Below, piece by piece: positions 1 through 12,645 of a stretch of DNA of 64,000 nt (its first letter is position 1; every line of letters starts with the position of its first letter). This DNA comes from Metopolophium dirhodum (Eukaryota; Arthropoda; Insecta; Hemiptera; Aphididae). Made by a program: the position numbers and the translations under genes. The notes beneath the pieces were generated by a model. That model worked only from the letters and a program-made list of their open reading frames with translations, made no database searches and had not been told where the DNA came from. The stretch covers positions 14,880,001 through 14,944,000 of the forward strand of contig NC_083567.1 in assembly GCF_019925205.1 (NCBI RefSeq), in the 5' to 3' direction.

Positions 1-1981
1 AAATTGTTATAAAATTCGGTGTGATGATTCAAATATAATGATATAGGGTGATAATAAGTGTACGAACACATTTATTAAAATTATTGCGGCAAACGGTGTG
101 TTATTATAAATAATTTTATATTTTAATAAAATATTGCGTCTTATCACTTTTATCCATTTATATGACGTATCCTTTGTACAAATGCCGGCCACCACCGGTG
201 GTAATGTTTGATATAGTGATTAGTGGCATATGACACAAAATAGCTTCCTGCACCGGTGCGTAGATAATAATATTATTATCTACTGCTGCAGTTATTGACC
301 CACTTGGGCTCGAAACCTCCGATTATCACCTAGCTGGGTGTCGGGCGATAATTCGATCCCACTGCGCGTTAAAAAAATATACGCGACGGCGTCTGACGTC
401 AGTGGCGTCATCGGAAACAGTGGGTGAGCTACGTGGGACAGCTTGCCGATTCCCTCCCGTGGCATTTATTATGCGAATGGGGAGGGGGGCAAAAGTAACA
501 TTTCGCTGTCCCCCGATTGAGATTACGAAATAAAAACCACGATGATATTATATACAAACAAAAACGAAGTCTATTTAAATCGCGGAATATAAAATCACGT
601 CGTACGTGTTGTCAGTTACACGAAAGTTGATAGAGTTGTATATATGTGTTATCTACGCCCAGGGCCATATTTACACTTTTTGCGCGCTGGGTCGACGATA
701 TTTGTGAGCCTCCAACCAAAAAAAAAAAAAAATCCGTTTTTTAATTATTTATTTATGAAAATGTTGTTAAAAACACTGATAATGATGATACATTATTTTC
801 ATTATTATCAAAATGTATAACAACATACCTATAATTACTGTAAACTATTAAAAAGATTACAAAAATGAATAATTTTGCCCTCTTAAATAAGGCTCTGTCT
901 ACGCGTCTTAGGTTATGAGACTAACATTGTCGGTTTGCGATGATTGCGTGAATGTGGATTTATTTATAGTAGAAAAATAGAGAAGTATTACACAGGTATG
1001 TTACTATCCACAATTCACTCGCAAGACGAGTGGACGTCCTATACCAACCATGCACTCGGGGAGGCAATATAGATTAACAATGGATGTTTTATTGAGACAA
1101 CTGCCTAAAGTCTAAAATGGGTGGGCGAGCGATAAATGTTAAAAATACAACAAATATAATATAATGAAATATAAACATTTTGTTTTGTCTTAAAAATTAT
1201 TTTTAGTAGGTAAGGTACATAAAACTTCATATTTTGGGTATATTTAGCACTTCAAAACACCCCCACCCCCCTGGAAAATCGTAAAATATTAAACTGGTGT
1301 CCAATTTTTAGCAATTATATAATATATTATCAAAAATCCCAAGTTGGTACGGTTAGAGCCCTGACTGATTGACGATTGTCTTATCTCAATTTCGCCTATA
1401 TATAGACGCAGAACTATTGCTGGTACACAATATATCTAATTACCTATATTGTAATAGTAATTTATTTACTGAAATAAATCCGATTTACAAGATATACATT
1501 AAAAATGTGCTATTATTTAAATAGAAGACCAGTGGTCGCCTATACAGGGATGCAGGATAAAAAATTTACTTTACCCGTACTTTCTGAGATAAAACTCTAA
1601 TATTTTAAAACCTTAATTCGATAAGATCAAACATCATAGATAGGAATGGACCGCATATTCCATATGCTCTAAGTTTCAGTATTCAATATTCATATAGATC
1701 ATGGTTTACTCTATCGAAGGCTTTCTCGATATCGGTATAAACTACATCGGTTTTTGCACCATCATTAAAAGAATCCAATATTTTTGGTTTAAAAATACAT
1801 AAATTAATAGTAAAGTAAGGTAAGGTATAATAGTAAGGTATTATAGTAATTGTGTTGGCTAGTGAACGCAGACTGCCACTGTCTATCTTAGTGTCGTTGC
1901 GACAAATCCAGTCATTGTATATCATTGTAATGAGTGGGTACTTAACATGTATTCATGTTTATTTGGGTTTTGTTTGATTAG
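1..1981. other. Region upstream of the first visible PKG exon
   Basis: No gene could be supported here apart from the reverse-transcriptase relic listed separately. The stretch is AT-rich with a more GC-rich patch at about 290-500. It may be the intron or promoter region 5' of PKG, because the first visible PKG exon is preceded by a splice-acceptor-like pyrimidine tract and TAG at 1979-1981. The short open frames here show no codon or family signal. Confidence 0.5.
1618..1770 (-). mobile_element. Non-LTR retrotransposon (LINE) reverse-transcriptase relic
   Basis: Read on the minus strand, the DNA encodes the RT palm motif DVVYTDIEKAFDRVNH at about 1702-1748. After one in-frame TGA, the same frame continues with YGICGPFL, the usual spacing to the next RT block in Jockey/CR1/R1-type elements. 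The frame decays into stops below about 1618, and no ORF1 or tail is visible, so this is a short dead fragment. The motif identity is family knowledge; the exact clade cannot be told from about 50 residues. Confidence 0.8.
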
Positions 1982-1984
1982 AAC

Positions 1985-4900
1985 ATGCTCGAGAACGCGA
2001 TATCAAATCAATTTCTTGTGCCATCGCCGCAATCGCCGCAACACCGACTGGACAAAAAGAAAGGGGTGTCGGGAGAATGTTCGACTACGACGGAAACGCC
2101 GATACCGTTTCCCAAACAGTCCAAACCCATCAAGTACGACGTTCTTATTTTACAATTTTTTTTATCATAATAACATTAAATTGCATGCACGCTGTCACGT
2201 ATCGTACCGGATGCTGATTTCAGGACAAAGCATCTAATCAAACAGGCGCTGTGCAAGAATCAGTTTCTGAAAAACCTGAACACCAACCAGATGTCTGAGA
2301 TTGTGGACGTCATGTACACGAAAGACTTCGAAGCTGGGTCGTACGTCATCAGGAAAGGCGATCCGGGTACGGATAGCTTTCATACAATTTATGCGTTCGC
2401 CCTGCAAAGAGAAAAACTTTCAATTGTTTTCAGATATATTGTTTTGTAAATAATATTTAAATGCCATATTGTTATACTACTGCAGGGTGTTGTTTGTATG
2501 TGGCCGACGAAGGAAAGCTCGACGTGATCCAGAGCGGGCGGGTGGTCGATTCCATCGGACCTGGCGATGTGTTCGGCGAGATGGCCATACTCTATAACTG
2601 TCCACGGACCGCGTCGGTGAGAGGTAAGTGAGTGGGTGGCGTTGAACGACTACCTAATCCAAAACAGTTATATTATATTTATAATATTTTAAAATTATAC
2701 GTCATATCAAGCGGTTTTTTAAATCCCGTGGTTTCTCCTCAAATTGTTATGGATTTGTTTCTAGCCGTCCAAGATGTCAAGGTGTGGACTTTGGAGAGAG
2801 TGGCCTATCAGCAAATCATGAAGACTTCTGCTATGCGGCGGTTCGACGAACGAGTGGGATTTTTGAAAAGCGTACCGTTAATGAAGGATCTCAACGAAGA
2901 GTTTTTATCGAAAATCGCTGACGTCTTGAAAGAGGTACGTCACTCGACGATAGAAACCATATTATAATAAGTCAATATTTGTTCTAATCGATCCCAATAC
3001 ATCATATTATTATCCTACTACCGACTACCAGATATTTACCGGCTACTGGACATAATATTATGTAGTAAGTCCACAAGGTCAACTTATTTGTGTCGTGTCA
3101 TTAAAACACCATAGTATATATTTAGTGTATATTTAGAATGATATTGAAATGGGGCTAAACCGATCTTAAGTTTCCTTAGGTTAAAATTAGTTGTTCTTAA
3201 ATATAATGTTTATATGAGTATGTATATTAAATAGTACCTATAATATTACAACAAAGTAACGGTTAAAAACACTACAACTACGACAAAGACAAATTATTAT
3301 AAAGGATTCCATTTAAATAGGTACCAGATACTCAAGACCTACTCAAACGAAAATAGTGAACTAGGCAAAATCAAATTTTGCCGCCCTTAACAATATAATA
3401 TTATTTTGAAAATGCCGCTTAAATACCGCCCTAGGCGTGGGCCTATGCCATTTACCCCTTGAGCCGGGCCTGCAGATACTAGAATAAATAGGTGAAGATG
3501 TTAAATATTTATAAGAACGTTAGGTTTGTATAGGAAAATCGAAAAAATTGTTATTAAAATTATAATAATTAGGTATGCATTGTGATTTTTTTTTTTTTTT
3601 GAACTTGAGCCTGGCGACTATGGCCATTAGCTGTTGTAGGGGTTATTAACTGTGGTAGGGGAAGGTTGGTACAGTAGGTTGATTTTACGATCGTTTTAAC
3701 GGTTGTTACGGTAGGTAGCAAACACGTGTATGTGTGGCAAGGTTTTTAACTACTATGAACCCGGGTGGTCACCCATCCGGGAGCTAGTAGCTGTGGCCGT
3801 TACTTACTCCCAGTCGCATTCCGCGACTGGTAGCAGCCAATGCGCCACGCCAAGCCACGAATTGAATCGTGATTTGTAGGTGGATCGAGGATGTAAATAA
3901 ACATAAGTAGGTACATAAGTAGAAAAAGAAAAAATATGGTATAATGTGAAAATCATTTGCTAAAAAATTCACAGATTGTCAATTATGTTGGTCCCAACTC
4001 CCGAGAATTTCAGCTCAATGCCAATATTATTGCATTTTAATACTGCCCAACCCTGCCTATATAGGTACGCTAGTATGTGTTTTAAAATGAACATTCTTTC
4101 AATAATTTTATACTCGTTTCTAAAAAAATATTTTATAATAATAAATTACTTGGGAAACCATTTGCGCAGCGAAAACAATTTTAAGTAACAAGTATATGTA
4201 GTAGGTATTATATCGGTATATATATACACGGATAAAAACAAACTTCGAGATTTACTCATGCCTCAACAAAAGGTCGGAACCCTAACGACCTTTTAGCGTA
4301 TAACTTGTCCAATGCACGCGGAAATTTATGTCAGACTCGACGCATTTGACATTTTTGAAAGTTTTCAAAACGCGTATAATACTCATATAATATATACCAG
4401 GGGCGTATTCAGGAATTCGTGCAATAACACATACTGCAGGACATTGACTACGCACTTAATTAACGACGACCGTAATTTTCTCACAAACCTGAAACCGTTT
4501 CTGCAGGAATTTTATCCGGAAGGGCACTACATCATAAAACAGGGCACATTGGGTGACAAGTTCTACATACTGAGCGAAGGGCGAGTGAAAGTCACGAAGA
4601 CCAATAAAGGTTAGTCCGTTACGTCACTTAAAGAGTCATATTATCATGAACATTTTGTAAATTAATATTAATCGAATACATATGGACACTAATAAAACAG
4701 CAAACACGCCGTCAGTATGCGTACCCGCCGTGCCGGTACGGTTAGGTACGGTCACAGTGGTCTAAATGCGTATAGGTAATTAAGGATTTGTTTTATGGGA
4801 TTTGGGTGCCCTCCTTAACCGGAATAACCGAATTACTCAAAAATTTGAAATTTCCCAGAAGACATATTATAATAACGTAGAAGGGTCCATGGTTATACTC

Positions 4901-7900
4901 GAAAATATCCAATTCTGGGCGGTGGTCCTATTGGGTGACTATCATTTATACCGTTTGGGAGAGTGAAATGATTTTTAACTGCGTAGGATAACAACCTCGT
5001 GAGGGGTGTTTTAGATACGAACGTTTTTAAAAATAGAGTTCATTATTAGTTATTTATTATGTATTTTATAAGTGGCTTTATTTTTAAATGGACATTGTAC
5101 ATTACTATACACTATTACAATATGCTATAAATTTATAATTTTATTGTAAAACCTATTAGTACGCTTATTCGCCCAATCGGTATTTAACTATTCGCCCAAA
5201 CGGTATACGCCCCCCCCCCCTCCCCAATTATAATACCGGTCTTTATACATCTGCAGTTCGGGTTTATAGCGATAAATACGCGCCAATTGTGTACCAGTTC
5301 ACTCGGAAAAAAGTCCGAGACAAAATTAAGTGCAATAATTTTCAGGCGAAGACGAAGAAGAAGAATTCGGCGTTTTGGAACAAGGAGAGTTTTTCGGGGA
5401 AGTGGCGCTGTTAAAAAAAGACAAGAGGACTGCCAACGTCGTGGCCATGCATCCGGGAGCAGAATGTCTCACGCTAGACAGAGAGTTAATAGAATATATA
5501 TTTATTTTTACTAAAAATATGATTGATTACTTTCATTATATTATTATAACTGCACTTTGGGTGTTGGCGCGGTGTGTGTTCGTATTATATATAGGTATAT
5601 TGTAATAACGTAAAACACATTTCACGCGCTTGTCGATAATTAATATAATTATTCACTGTGCATTTAAGCCTATATTTTAACAATATACGTACAGAATATA
5701 ACAAAATTGCTTTTTATGTGCGAACAGGCCTTTTGTGCATTTCATCGGCGATCTGGAGGAACTAAAAAACAAAAAGTACACGGAACTTCCGCGAAAGCCC
5801 TCGGTCCAGTCGCCGGTAGAAATCAAGACGAGTACGTACAAATCATTGTTCTGTCAAAACGTCAGATATATTGATTAACAATATGCGCATACGTCAAGTA
5901 TAGGTACAACTCACTATTGCGTAAAAATGTAAGATACATTAAGTAGGTATCCATTTTCAAATACCTATAGGTATAGCCATGAGTATGCTGTATGAATAAC
6001 AAAATTAGAAAACATAGAAACCACCAGGATAAAAAAAAAACACTTAAACGTTATTATTGTTTCTTTTGCAAATATTATATAATATAGTGGAGTGTTATAA
6101 ATAGTTTAAAGTACAAAAATCCACCGAGGAGCTACAAGTGCAATGTTTCTACCTCTGAGTAGTATAATACCATATTATAATATATTATAAACTCCGTTTT
6201 GCAGAAACATTTTACCCGGAACTGTTCCGCGTGGAACTGACCGATTTCGAGACGGTCGCCACGATCGGCGTGGGCGGCTTCGGTCGGGTGGACTTGGTGT
6301 GTCTGAAACTGGACAGAAACCGATCGTACGCTATGAAGAAACTGAAAAAACAACATATCGTGGACATGCAGCAACAGGAGCACGTGTACAACGAGAAAAC
6401 CATTTTGGAATCGTGTACGAGCCCGTTTATCGGCAAGTGAGTATACAAACGTTATAAATGTATAGGGAGCGTTTGGATTCTCGTGCGATTGTGTATTTTT
6501 GGATTTTTGTCAGAAATCGTTACGGATTATCGTTACGTAGTTGCAAGCAAATGTCTTGCATATTTCGATAAAATTTGATATGTTTATCGCATTCGCATAT
6601 TTAAGTGAAATGTAATTACATACCTATATACCATAGGTAGCTGTTTCCAGAAGCTAATTTAAATGTAAAATAATATTTCGTCCAGTAGAAAATGATAATA
6701 AAACAATTTACCATACTGCGGACCTATCTATTTTCAATAAACATATATCAACTAAATATTATCACGTTTTTAACTTAGCAAGAAGTGAACTTTCTCGTTT
6801 ATAATCATGTAAAGCAGTTTCACCAAAAAATTATTTATCTTGCATTGAGTTTTAAATTAAAAAATATTATTAAATAAACGATTTAATTGTGTGTAATGAA
6901 AACATATTTTTTGCATACATTCACGATGTTCACTGGATATTAGATGGCAAAATACTTTTTAGTGTATAATAATCCATTATCCATACGACCATACTCTAGT
7001 TATGATTATTTATATAAGTACCTACTCAGCAGTTTACTTCCGACGCCGTAGTGGAGGATTCGTTTTTAACAGATTCAACCGTCGCCCTACATTATATAAT
7101 ATTATATTATCATCACGTCATATTAATCCACACGATATCATTTATTTTTATAAAATAAAAGCAATAGTAAGTAGGTATTATAGGTACTACGGCATTTATT
7201 ATTTTATAACTAAGTCGTCAGACAAAATGCCCTTATTGCAGTAATTTATTTTTATTTTTGTTATAATGAAATGGACATTGATCTACCGATCGTTTTCCTT
7301 AGACTTTACCAGACGTACAAGGACAACAAATACGTATACATGTTGATGGAGGCTTGTCTGGGCGGCGAGGTGTGGACGCTCCTCCGGGACAGGAGGTGTT
7401 TCGACGACAACGCCGCGTGTTTCGTGGTCGCATGCGTCGTGGAGGCACTGGACTACTTACACGGAGCCGACGTCGTCTACAGGGACCTGAAGCCGGAGAA
7501 CTTGTTGCTCGACCGGCAGGGTTTCGTGAAACTGGTCGGTTTTTAAATCAAATATATAATGTTAACCATTAACCCAGTAACCCACATTTGGCTTGGGCGT
7601 GGGTCACAATCACCCTGTCGTATATATATTCCGAAACAATATTTGAATTTGTTTTACCTAAACAATATTGTTTAATTTTGTGAATAACAAGAAAATTCTG
7701 AACATAGTTACACGGAATTCGGTGAATGATGGTATAATATAGTAATACACTAATACCTTTAAAAGTGAAAATGAACAGGTCAACAGTTTAGGTGGCAAAA
7801 GAACATTTATTTCTCCCTGCCTGGCAACAAACACATGGGTAGCGTCCTCTAAACTATAATTATTTATTAATCTATAAATTAGTATGTATATTATTTATGC

Positions 7901-10900
7901 ACTAGTCGTTCATATACAATTGTATTTATAATTATGGAATTATTAGAAACAGTTAAATTACAAAAAAAATTGATTATAAAAAATAAGTATTTTTTTAAAA
8001 AGCCACAAGGCATAGGGGCGGGGGCGCCTGCTCCCTATACGCCACTGAATTCGAGTATCAGACGTCGATCCCGAGTCCGTTGTTTGGATTCAATCGCTCC
8101 GCGGGAAACTCGGTGACATGTAGTAATAATAGGTATAGTAGCAAAGTGAAGATCTATATAATATCTGATATCGATCATGAATATCCAGTGTATACTTTCT
8201 AACGAAATAAGTTATCATTCATATTTTCTATCGCATCGGTCATTTTATTAGTACAATATAACCGACAGGAATAGTTTTCGTCAAAAAACTTGTGGTAACG
8301 AATTCCCTTAGGAGGACGCCACGCGTGGAATTCGCATCTGTTGTCTCCGTCGGCCGTCTTACAAACGTACCACGTACATTAATTGTATTCAGCAGTTCCA
8401 ACTTGGAGTAGTTCCTTAAATAATAAACCGAATTTACTTATTATAAAAACTGAATGATAAGAACGTTGTGTCTGTATTTTCGCATGGGTTTTTTAACGAT
8501 ATTTTAATTCTCCACCAATAGTTATAAGTTTATAAGCATGTAAATTATTATGATTTGAAAATTCTTATAACTAGCTAAAAATGAAAATACTCATGAGAAA
8601 ACACAGATAACATTATGTTCTTGCCTTTAAGTTTGAAAATAAGCCAATTCAATCTATCATAAAAGGGTTTCCACACAACTGCTGAACGACATTTTGCTGT
8701 TGTACGTTCGTAAGATGGAGATACAGATGCGGTTGTGGAATATTCTTAATATTTTTACGGTGTACGATGATCCCAATATTTTGTTGTATTTTTTTCTTTT
8801 ATTTATCCGTGCGCCAAGCGGTAGACACCTTCTCTTATAATTATTATTATTTATTATGCACGATATAATTAAGATTTATGTTTTTCGTCGGCAGGTGGAC
8901 TTCGGCTTTGCGAAAAGGCTACAACCGCGGGGCAAGAAGACATGGACGTTCTGCGGCACGCCCGAGTACGTGGCCCCGGAAGTTGTGCTGAACAAGGGCC
9001 ACGACCGGGCCGTAGACTTTTGGGCTCTGGGAATACTCGTTTACGAGCTGCTGGCCGGAATGTGAGTACGACTTGTCCACGCGTTACACCTTCCCTATAG
9101 GTAGGTAATTGTAGGTGAACGGTCACTTTGTACGGTCCATTGTTTAAACTTTAAAATGCATAACGCGGACACTTTGTACGATCAGGTAAAGCTTTAGATT
9201 GCAGAACGCAGACACTATTTATACTACTATAAACATCAAGTATATAGGTATTTAATGCATACAAGTCTGCAGTCATGACCAAAGCTTAAACATTATTTGG
9301 TAAACCTAAGTATCTTATACATTCAAAATAGGAGGGAATCGTGGGTTATTACACATCGAAAATAATTTTTATTTGTCATTTTGCCATTTTTAATTTTCTT
9401 TTTAACACAAACTTTTGTTAATTTTTAAACATTTTCAATTGACTTTTTATTTAATTTTAAATTTTTAAATTTTAATAATTTACATTATATATTCTTACTA
9501 CTTAGGTAGGTATATGCCGTATATAACTTATATTTACAATATATATGCTTTATGTACATAATAGTACAAGTGTCCGCGTTCTGAAATGAATATTTTTACC
9601 CGACCGTACAAAGTGACCGCGTTTTGCACTTTTAATGCTCGACCGTACAAAGTGACCTAGAACCGTAATTATTGTAAAGTTCGTTGACTAGAACCGCGGT
9701 CGGTAATGGTACCGGAACCGGAACCTATATTAAATTGTAGTAAAAATCAATATTTAAATGTGGTTGGTATTTTAAAGGTTTTTTTGTTTGTTTTAATAAT
9801 TACCTACCAATTCCAATAAAGTAAACATTACGTATCCGGGGATATAATTGTAGATCATCTAAAATGTATATTCATTGTAATAATATAACTTTAAGTTTAA
9901 ATTACATACAAATATGAAATATGTGTATTATGATTTATGGTTACTGAGTGTGCGCTAAAAATATCAAAAATACGTGTAACCCAAAACACCAATTGTTTAC
10001 AAAAACAATTTAAAAAAAAAAATGTGAGTTAAAAAAGTAACTTATAACAATTAAGTAATGGACAAGTGACGGGAAAATAATGATAAAAATATAACAGGTA
10101 AGAACTAAGAGTCAACAGGAAAACACGATAGGTATGGGAATGAATATATGATATTTTAATTTAAAATTACATTAATTTGTATTACATTACCTTACATTGT
10201 CTCTTTTTCTACACAGTCAATACATATAGAGTATAAGTTGCAAGTACAATAACAGTATGTATGATCTAAGTGAAATTGTTTAATTGGATATTGAACAACT
10301 TCACGAAAGAAGCAACCCACATTGGTGACTTTTTTTTGTTATTAGTTAATTGATATTAGTTAAACAAGTACAACATTTACACTCTAGAAGTCTTGGTTTT
10401 GGAAGATTACCAGAAATTTCATTAGTTGATAAGTGTTGGATCGCTGGAAGGAGTAAGAGTAAGAGCGGAAGATTAATATATATTAAGATTATTTATACTA
10501 AGAGTATTATATTTTTACAATATGATAGTAAAATAAATTATTAAATCTGTAAATTCATAAAATATGACAATGACAAAAAAATGTCAGTCATAAAATAGAA
10601 CAAAAATTTAAATGTAAAATAACTTATTTTTTGGTATATTATTTTAAACTATTTAATTTAATATTCAAATGTTTATAATTCTTAGTTTACAATATCCAAT
10701 TATTTCCTGTCTTGCCTGTAATGGCATAACACACATCAATACATTATAATAAATATTTTTCTGAAAAAAAATTCAGAGATAAGAAGAACCTATAATTATG
10801 GATTTAAGTTTTAATTAAAAAGAATAACATTCCAAGATTTTAGAAAACTGTTTTAAAACCCATATAATATTATTGTTATAGTTTAATAGTTTTTTATTTT

Positions 10901-11664
10901 TAATGCTATAGTAAAATACAACGTCCTCCCCGGCACCCCATCCCATTCATGATACTGATGTATGGGTGATAGGTTGCTGCAGAATTATATATATAAATAT
11001 ATAATATAATGTTTTTCATCGGTTTACAGACCTCCATTTAGTGGAAAAGATCCAATGGACATCTACAATGCGATATTGAAAGGCATCGGTGCGGTCAACT
11101 TCCCAAGACAAATGAACAAAATGACTCAAGGCCTCGTGAAACAGTTATGTCGAAGCGATCCGACGGAAAGGATAGGCTATCAAAAGGGTGGCATACAAGA
11201 CATCAGACGGCATGAGTGAGTGTATTGTTAAGAAAAGAAAATTTTTTTTTTGCTTTTGTAATTAAATGGCCCTTGAAAAAAAAACGGGTGGTGATTGGTA
11301 GAACAGTGTTTGAGGAACACTGACTCGAATTTGCCTCCCAGTCCACTGGGAATATATTTTTATATTTATCATTTCGCCCGCAGATGGTTCAAAGGTTTCG
11401 ACTGGACTGGTTTGAGAAACAAGAGTATAATTCCACCCATCGTACCCCATGTAAGTCTGCTACTGCAGCAACGGTAAATTACCGTGTGGCTGAGTGGCCA
11501 CGTAACCGATACATATTTTATATCATTTATGATCGGTTTTTTTTTATTGTTTTTACAACCTTAAACAGATCAACAATCCACTAGATTCGTCAAATTTCGA
11601 TATTTATCCCGAAGACGGAGATGTGCCGCCCGACGAATCATCCGGCTGGGATTCGGAGTTTTGA
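1985..11664 (+). CDS. cGMP-dependent protein kinase (PKG, foraging-like), 13 exons, 5' end possibly incomplete
   Basis: Serine/threonine kinase activated by cGMP in the cytosol. Exons: 1985-2133, 2224-2366, 2486-2623, 2765-2934, 4507-4609, 5346-5484, 5728-5831, 6205-6436, 7303-7534, 8895-9061, 11030-11215, 11384-11450, 11569-11664. They total 1926 nt (641 aa) with all phases matching. In order: a pseudosubstrate-like KKKGVSGE (res. 24-31); cyclic-nucleotide domain A with FGEMAILYNCPRTASV; domain B with FFGEVALLKKDKRTANV; a kinase domain with glycine loop IGVGGFGRV (about 337), AMKK lysine, YRDLKPEN (452-459), DFGFAK (472) and activation segment TFCGTPEYVAPE; and an AGC C-tail ending SGWDSEF. 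Both phosphate-binding cassettes and all catalytic residues are intact. The usual N-terminal leucine zipper is not visible. An acceptor (TAG at 1979-1981) just before the first ATG suggests an upstream exon, so 1985 may be an internal Met or a short-isoform start. Whether it is the foraging or the Pkg21D orthologue is not resolved. Confidence 0.95.
2935..4506 (+). other. PKG intron 4
   Basis: Non-coding intron between the two cyclic-nucleotide domains. It starts gtacgt and ends ctgcag. It carries a minus-strand SINE at about 3588-3866 and a possible decayed DNA-transposon end near 3440-3475. An open frame runs into the downstream exon from 4312, but it is only read-through of intron sequence. 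Confidence 0.8.
3588..3866 (-). mobile_element. SINE copy 1 (5S/tRNA-like head, shared tail)
   Basis: A run of 15 T at 3586-3600 is the poly-A end of a minus-strand element. The tail contains the block GCTAATGGCCATAG found in the other SINEs of this window. The head, read on the minus strand, contains TGGCGCATTGG (an A-box-like word) and CTCCCGGATGGGTGACC, which resembles the internal control region of 5S rRNA. Near-duplicates gtgatt flank both ends (about 3581 and 3869), suggesting a worn target duplication. It lies inside PKG intron 4, antisense to the gene. Confidence 0.75.
5166..5225. repeat. Direct repeat attcgccca(a)cggtat plus an 11-C run
   Basis: Two imperfect copies of attcgcccaa(t/a)cggtat at about 5167-5183 and 5190-5206 are followed by eleven C residues at 5210-5220. 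Related words (ccgtttggg) recur at about 33950-34040 in reverse orientation, so this is probably the remnant of a dispersed element. It lies in PKG intron 5. Confidence 0.5.
6437..7302 (+). other. PKG intron 8
   Basis: AT-rich intron from gtgagt to the ttag acceptor at 7299-7302, inside the N-lobe of the kinase domain. I see no coding, RNA or repeat structure in it. Confidence 0.7.
8300..8745. repeat. Inverted-repeat (foldback) element in PKG intron 9
   Basis: The left arm (about 8318-8400) reads GCATCTGTTGTCTCCGTC, then CTTACAAACGTACCACGTAC, then TTCAGCAGTTCC. The right arm (about 8669-8745), read in reverse complement, gives GCATCTGTATCTCCATC, then CTTACGAACGTACAACAGC, then TTCAGCAGTTGTG. 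The arms are about 70-85 bp and diverged, with about 270 bp of AT-rich DNA between them. No protein is encoded. It is most likely a MITE-like non-autonomous element. I could not find clean target duplications. Confidence 0.6.
9121..9657. mobile_element. Foldback MITE with about 60-bp terminal inverted repeats (GGTCACTTTGTACGGTC)
   Basis: The left end starts GGTCACTTTGTACGGTC and repeats a similar CACTTTGTACGATC about 45 bp inwards. The right end is the reverse complement of the same arrangement, with GACCGTACAAAGTGACC closing at 9657 and another copy about 40 bp inwards. Each arm therefore holds two copies of the motif. The interior is AT-rich and non-coding. It sits in PKG intron 10. Target duplication is unclear. 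Confidence 0.75.
9658..11029 (+). other. Remainder of PKG intron 10
   Basis: AT-rich intronic DNA up to the acceptor tttacag at 11023-11029. I see no gene, RNA or clear repeat in it. Confidence 0.6.
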
Positions 11665-11952
11665 AGCGGTCAGCCGCAGTGTGAAGCAAAATACCTCCTC
11701 CAAATCTATTGCCGACTGCTGCAGGACTGTATATAATATTATTGTTAATATTACTATTTACTACTATTATTAATATTATTAATGAAATCGAAAATGTGAC
11801 ACAAAGTAGTATTCATTGTCTAGACTCTAGACTTTGTTGTGTAAACAAACACCATTCACAATTTCCTAGGAGGAAAACAAACAATGATATATAATTTTGT
11901 ATGTAACGCTCACACACAGTATGTTAAACATAATATCATTTTAACTTCACTA

Positions 11953-11982
11953 TTTATTTTGTATTTTTGTTAAGACTTTATT
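11953..11982 (-). terminator. Candidate ankyrin poly(A) signals
   Basis: TTTATT on the plus strand (AATAAA on the minus strand) occurs at 11953-11958 and 11977-11982, about 670 bp beyond the ankyrin stop codon. Other AT-rich candidates exist nearer the stop, so the true site is uncertain. Confidence 0.3.
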
Positions 11983-12026
11983 TTTACTTATCAAAAGACA
12001 GTCGAGCACCCAATTGTCTTCCAAAC

Positions 12027-12052
12027 AATAAATAATTTATAAATGAAATAAA
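12027..12052 (+). terminator. Candidate PKG poly(A) signals
   Basis: AATAAA occurs at 12027-12032 and again at 12047-12052, about 370 bp after the PKG stop, followed by a GTGTGT-like stretch at 12055-12062. This is a plausible cleavage and polyadenylation context. It is sequence-only and the genome is AT-rich, so chance matches are likely. Confidence 0.4.
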
Positions 12053-12645
12053 TACGTGTGTACTGGCAAGGTACTACACAATAATTACAATATTATTATT
12101 TTATCTTTATGTATAAATATATATTATATAATATATATAAATAATTTAGAATTTCATTATGCACGAATAAATAAATTAAATAGAATTTAGTACTTAATCT
12201 TTGTATACAAATGAAAAATGGACAAGAAAAAAACAAAATTAATTAAATTAAATAAATCCTAAGGTATAAATAATAACAACAAAATAGATGTAAAAAAGGT
12301 CACGAACCAGTTGTAAAATTTAAACAACGCAAATACAATATTTAGGTAAATACATATAAGTTTAATTTCAAAAAAGAAAAGAAAAATGACTTAACCATTT
12401 TATAAATCAAGTAGGCACTCGATACAAACATAATTAAGCAGTTAAGCTTGGTTAGAATATAGTTAAATAGTTTTCTACAAAAATAAATAAAAGAAAAAAC
12501 AATCAGCATTAATTTTTTTTTATCTTGTGCATTAGCAAAAAAGTTTAATTTACGAGTAATAATAGCTCATAATATTAGCTTACATTTTTGTTATGCGATC
12601 CTAATAAGTAGACATAAATTACCTAATTACTTGATAATCCATGTG

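Larger units (their letters stand above)
11665..12645. other. Convergent 3' region between PKG and ankyrin
   Basis: PKG (stop at 11662-11664, plus) and ankyrin (stop at 12646-12648, minus) converge here with 981 bp between stop codons. Plus-strand AATAAA signals occur at 12027 and 12047. Minus-strand signals (TTTATT on plus) occur at 11953 and 11977. If these are used, the two 3' UTRs overlap by roughly 100 bp. No other gene is visible. Confidence 0.6.

Noticed and set aside
3730..3860. A 5S rRNA gene fragment
   Set aside because: The similarity is limited to the internal control region and recurs in the same context in other SINE copies, so it is the SINE head.
4312..4614. 100-codon open frame in plus orientation at the PKG exon 5 junction
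   Set aside because: Only the last 34 codons are the real exon. Upstream residues are intron read-through ending at a clear ctgcag acceptor.
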